A stretch of 5,650 nt of DNA from Actinomycetes bacterium (GTDB taxonomy: Bacteria; Actinomycetota; Acidimicrobiia; Acidimicrobiales; Microtrichaceae). Both the position numbers and the translations under genes were made by a program. The notes beneath the pieces were generated by a model. It was not told where the DNA came from. It did no database searches and was given only the letters and a program-made list of their open reading frames with translations. Below are positions 5,569 to 5,650 of this stretch, in pieces. The DNA is taken from assembly GCA_023427825.1 (NCBI GenBank), contig JAEZAI010000467.1, positions 1 through 5,650 on the forward strand, written 5' to 3'. Position 1 is the first letter of the stretch; every line of letters begins with the position of its first letter.

Positions 5569-5650
5569 TCACCGTGTCGGCCTCAGCACTGGAACCCACG
5601 CCGCCGACCCCGACCGGACCGGGCGGCGAGGGTGGCGCGGTGGTCCGACC
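5565..5650 (+). CDS. Start of the next operon gene, cut by the right edge
   Basis: GTG 5565 overlaps the dynamin stop by GTGA, exactly as the dynamin overlaps the peptidase. A GAGGGA ribosome binding site (5555-5560) lies 4 bases upstream. The 28 visible codons read MITVSASALEPTPPTPTGPG and onward, a low-complexity Pro/Thr/Gly N-terminus with no recognisable domain. The frame stays open to the edge. In ini-type operons two dynamins usually sit side by side, so a second dynamin is the best guess, but nothing in the visible part shows it. A GTG at 5574 is an alternative start. Confidence 0.6.
   Translation, partial: MITVSASALEPTPPTPTGPGGEGGAVVR

Overview
The window is very GC-rich with almost exclusively G/C third codon positions, GTG as well as ATG starts, and GGAG/AAGG-type ribosome binding sites. 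Together with an IniC-type dynamin and a secreted protein carrying a Thr-rich stalk, this points to an actinobacterium. The Thr/Thr-Tyr-Pro stalk style would suit the class Acidimicrobiia, but that placement is inference. No RNA gene, mobile element, CRISPR array or prophage is visible.

Layout. (1) 1-1476, minus: the first 492 codons of a secreted 'choice-of-anchor A' surface protein, cut by the left edge inside its Thr-rich stalk. (2) 1477-1715: a divergent intergenic region with several inverted repeats and a promoter-like element for the next gene. (3) 1716-2210, plus: a DcrB/DUF1795-like protein. (4) 2231-2719, minus: a small membrane protein with a two-segment hydrophobic hairpin and a probable bacterial PH-like domain. 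It converges on gene 3 with a 20-base gap. (5) 2720-2923: a divergent intergenic region with two back-to-back promoter-like elements. (6) 2924-4183, plus: a leaderless, very acidic protein with EF-hand-like Ca-binding loops, a C39-like cysteine peptidase domain and a C-terminal hydrophobic tail. (7) 4180-5568, plus: an IniC-like dynamin GTPase, overlapping gene 6 by GTGA. (8) 5565 to the right edge, plus: the start of another gene, overlapping the dynamin by GTGA.

How they may work together. Genes 6-7-8 are joined by 4-base stop/start overlaps and look like one translationally coupled operon. In mycobacteria the related IniA/IniC dynamins belong to a cell-wall-stress operon, so a peptidase-dynamin module for membrane or envelope stress is a reasonable hypothesis.

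The most striking non-coding signal is a shared element in front of three of the four separately transcribed genes (3, 4 and 6). It has a 19-base block close to TGGCACGAWCCGGGGATGC, then 19-21 bases, then TACGGT, and lies 76-81 bases upstream of each start codon. It suggests that the DcrB-like protein, the PH-like membrane protein and the peptidase/dynamin operon share a promoter class or regulator. The surface-protein gene lacks it.
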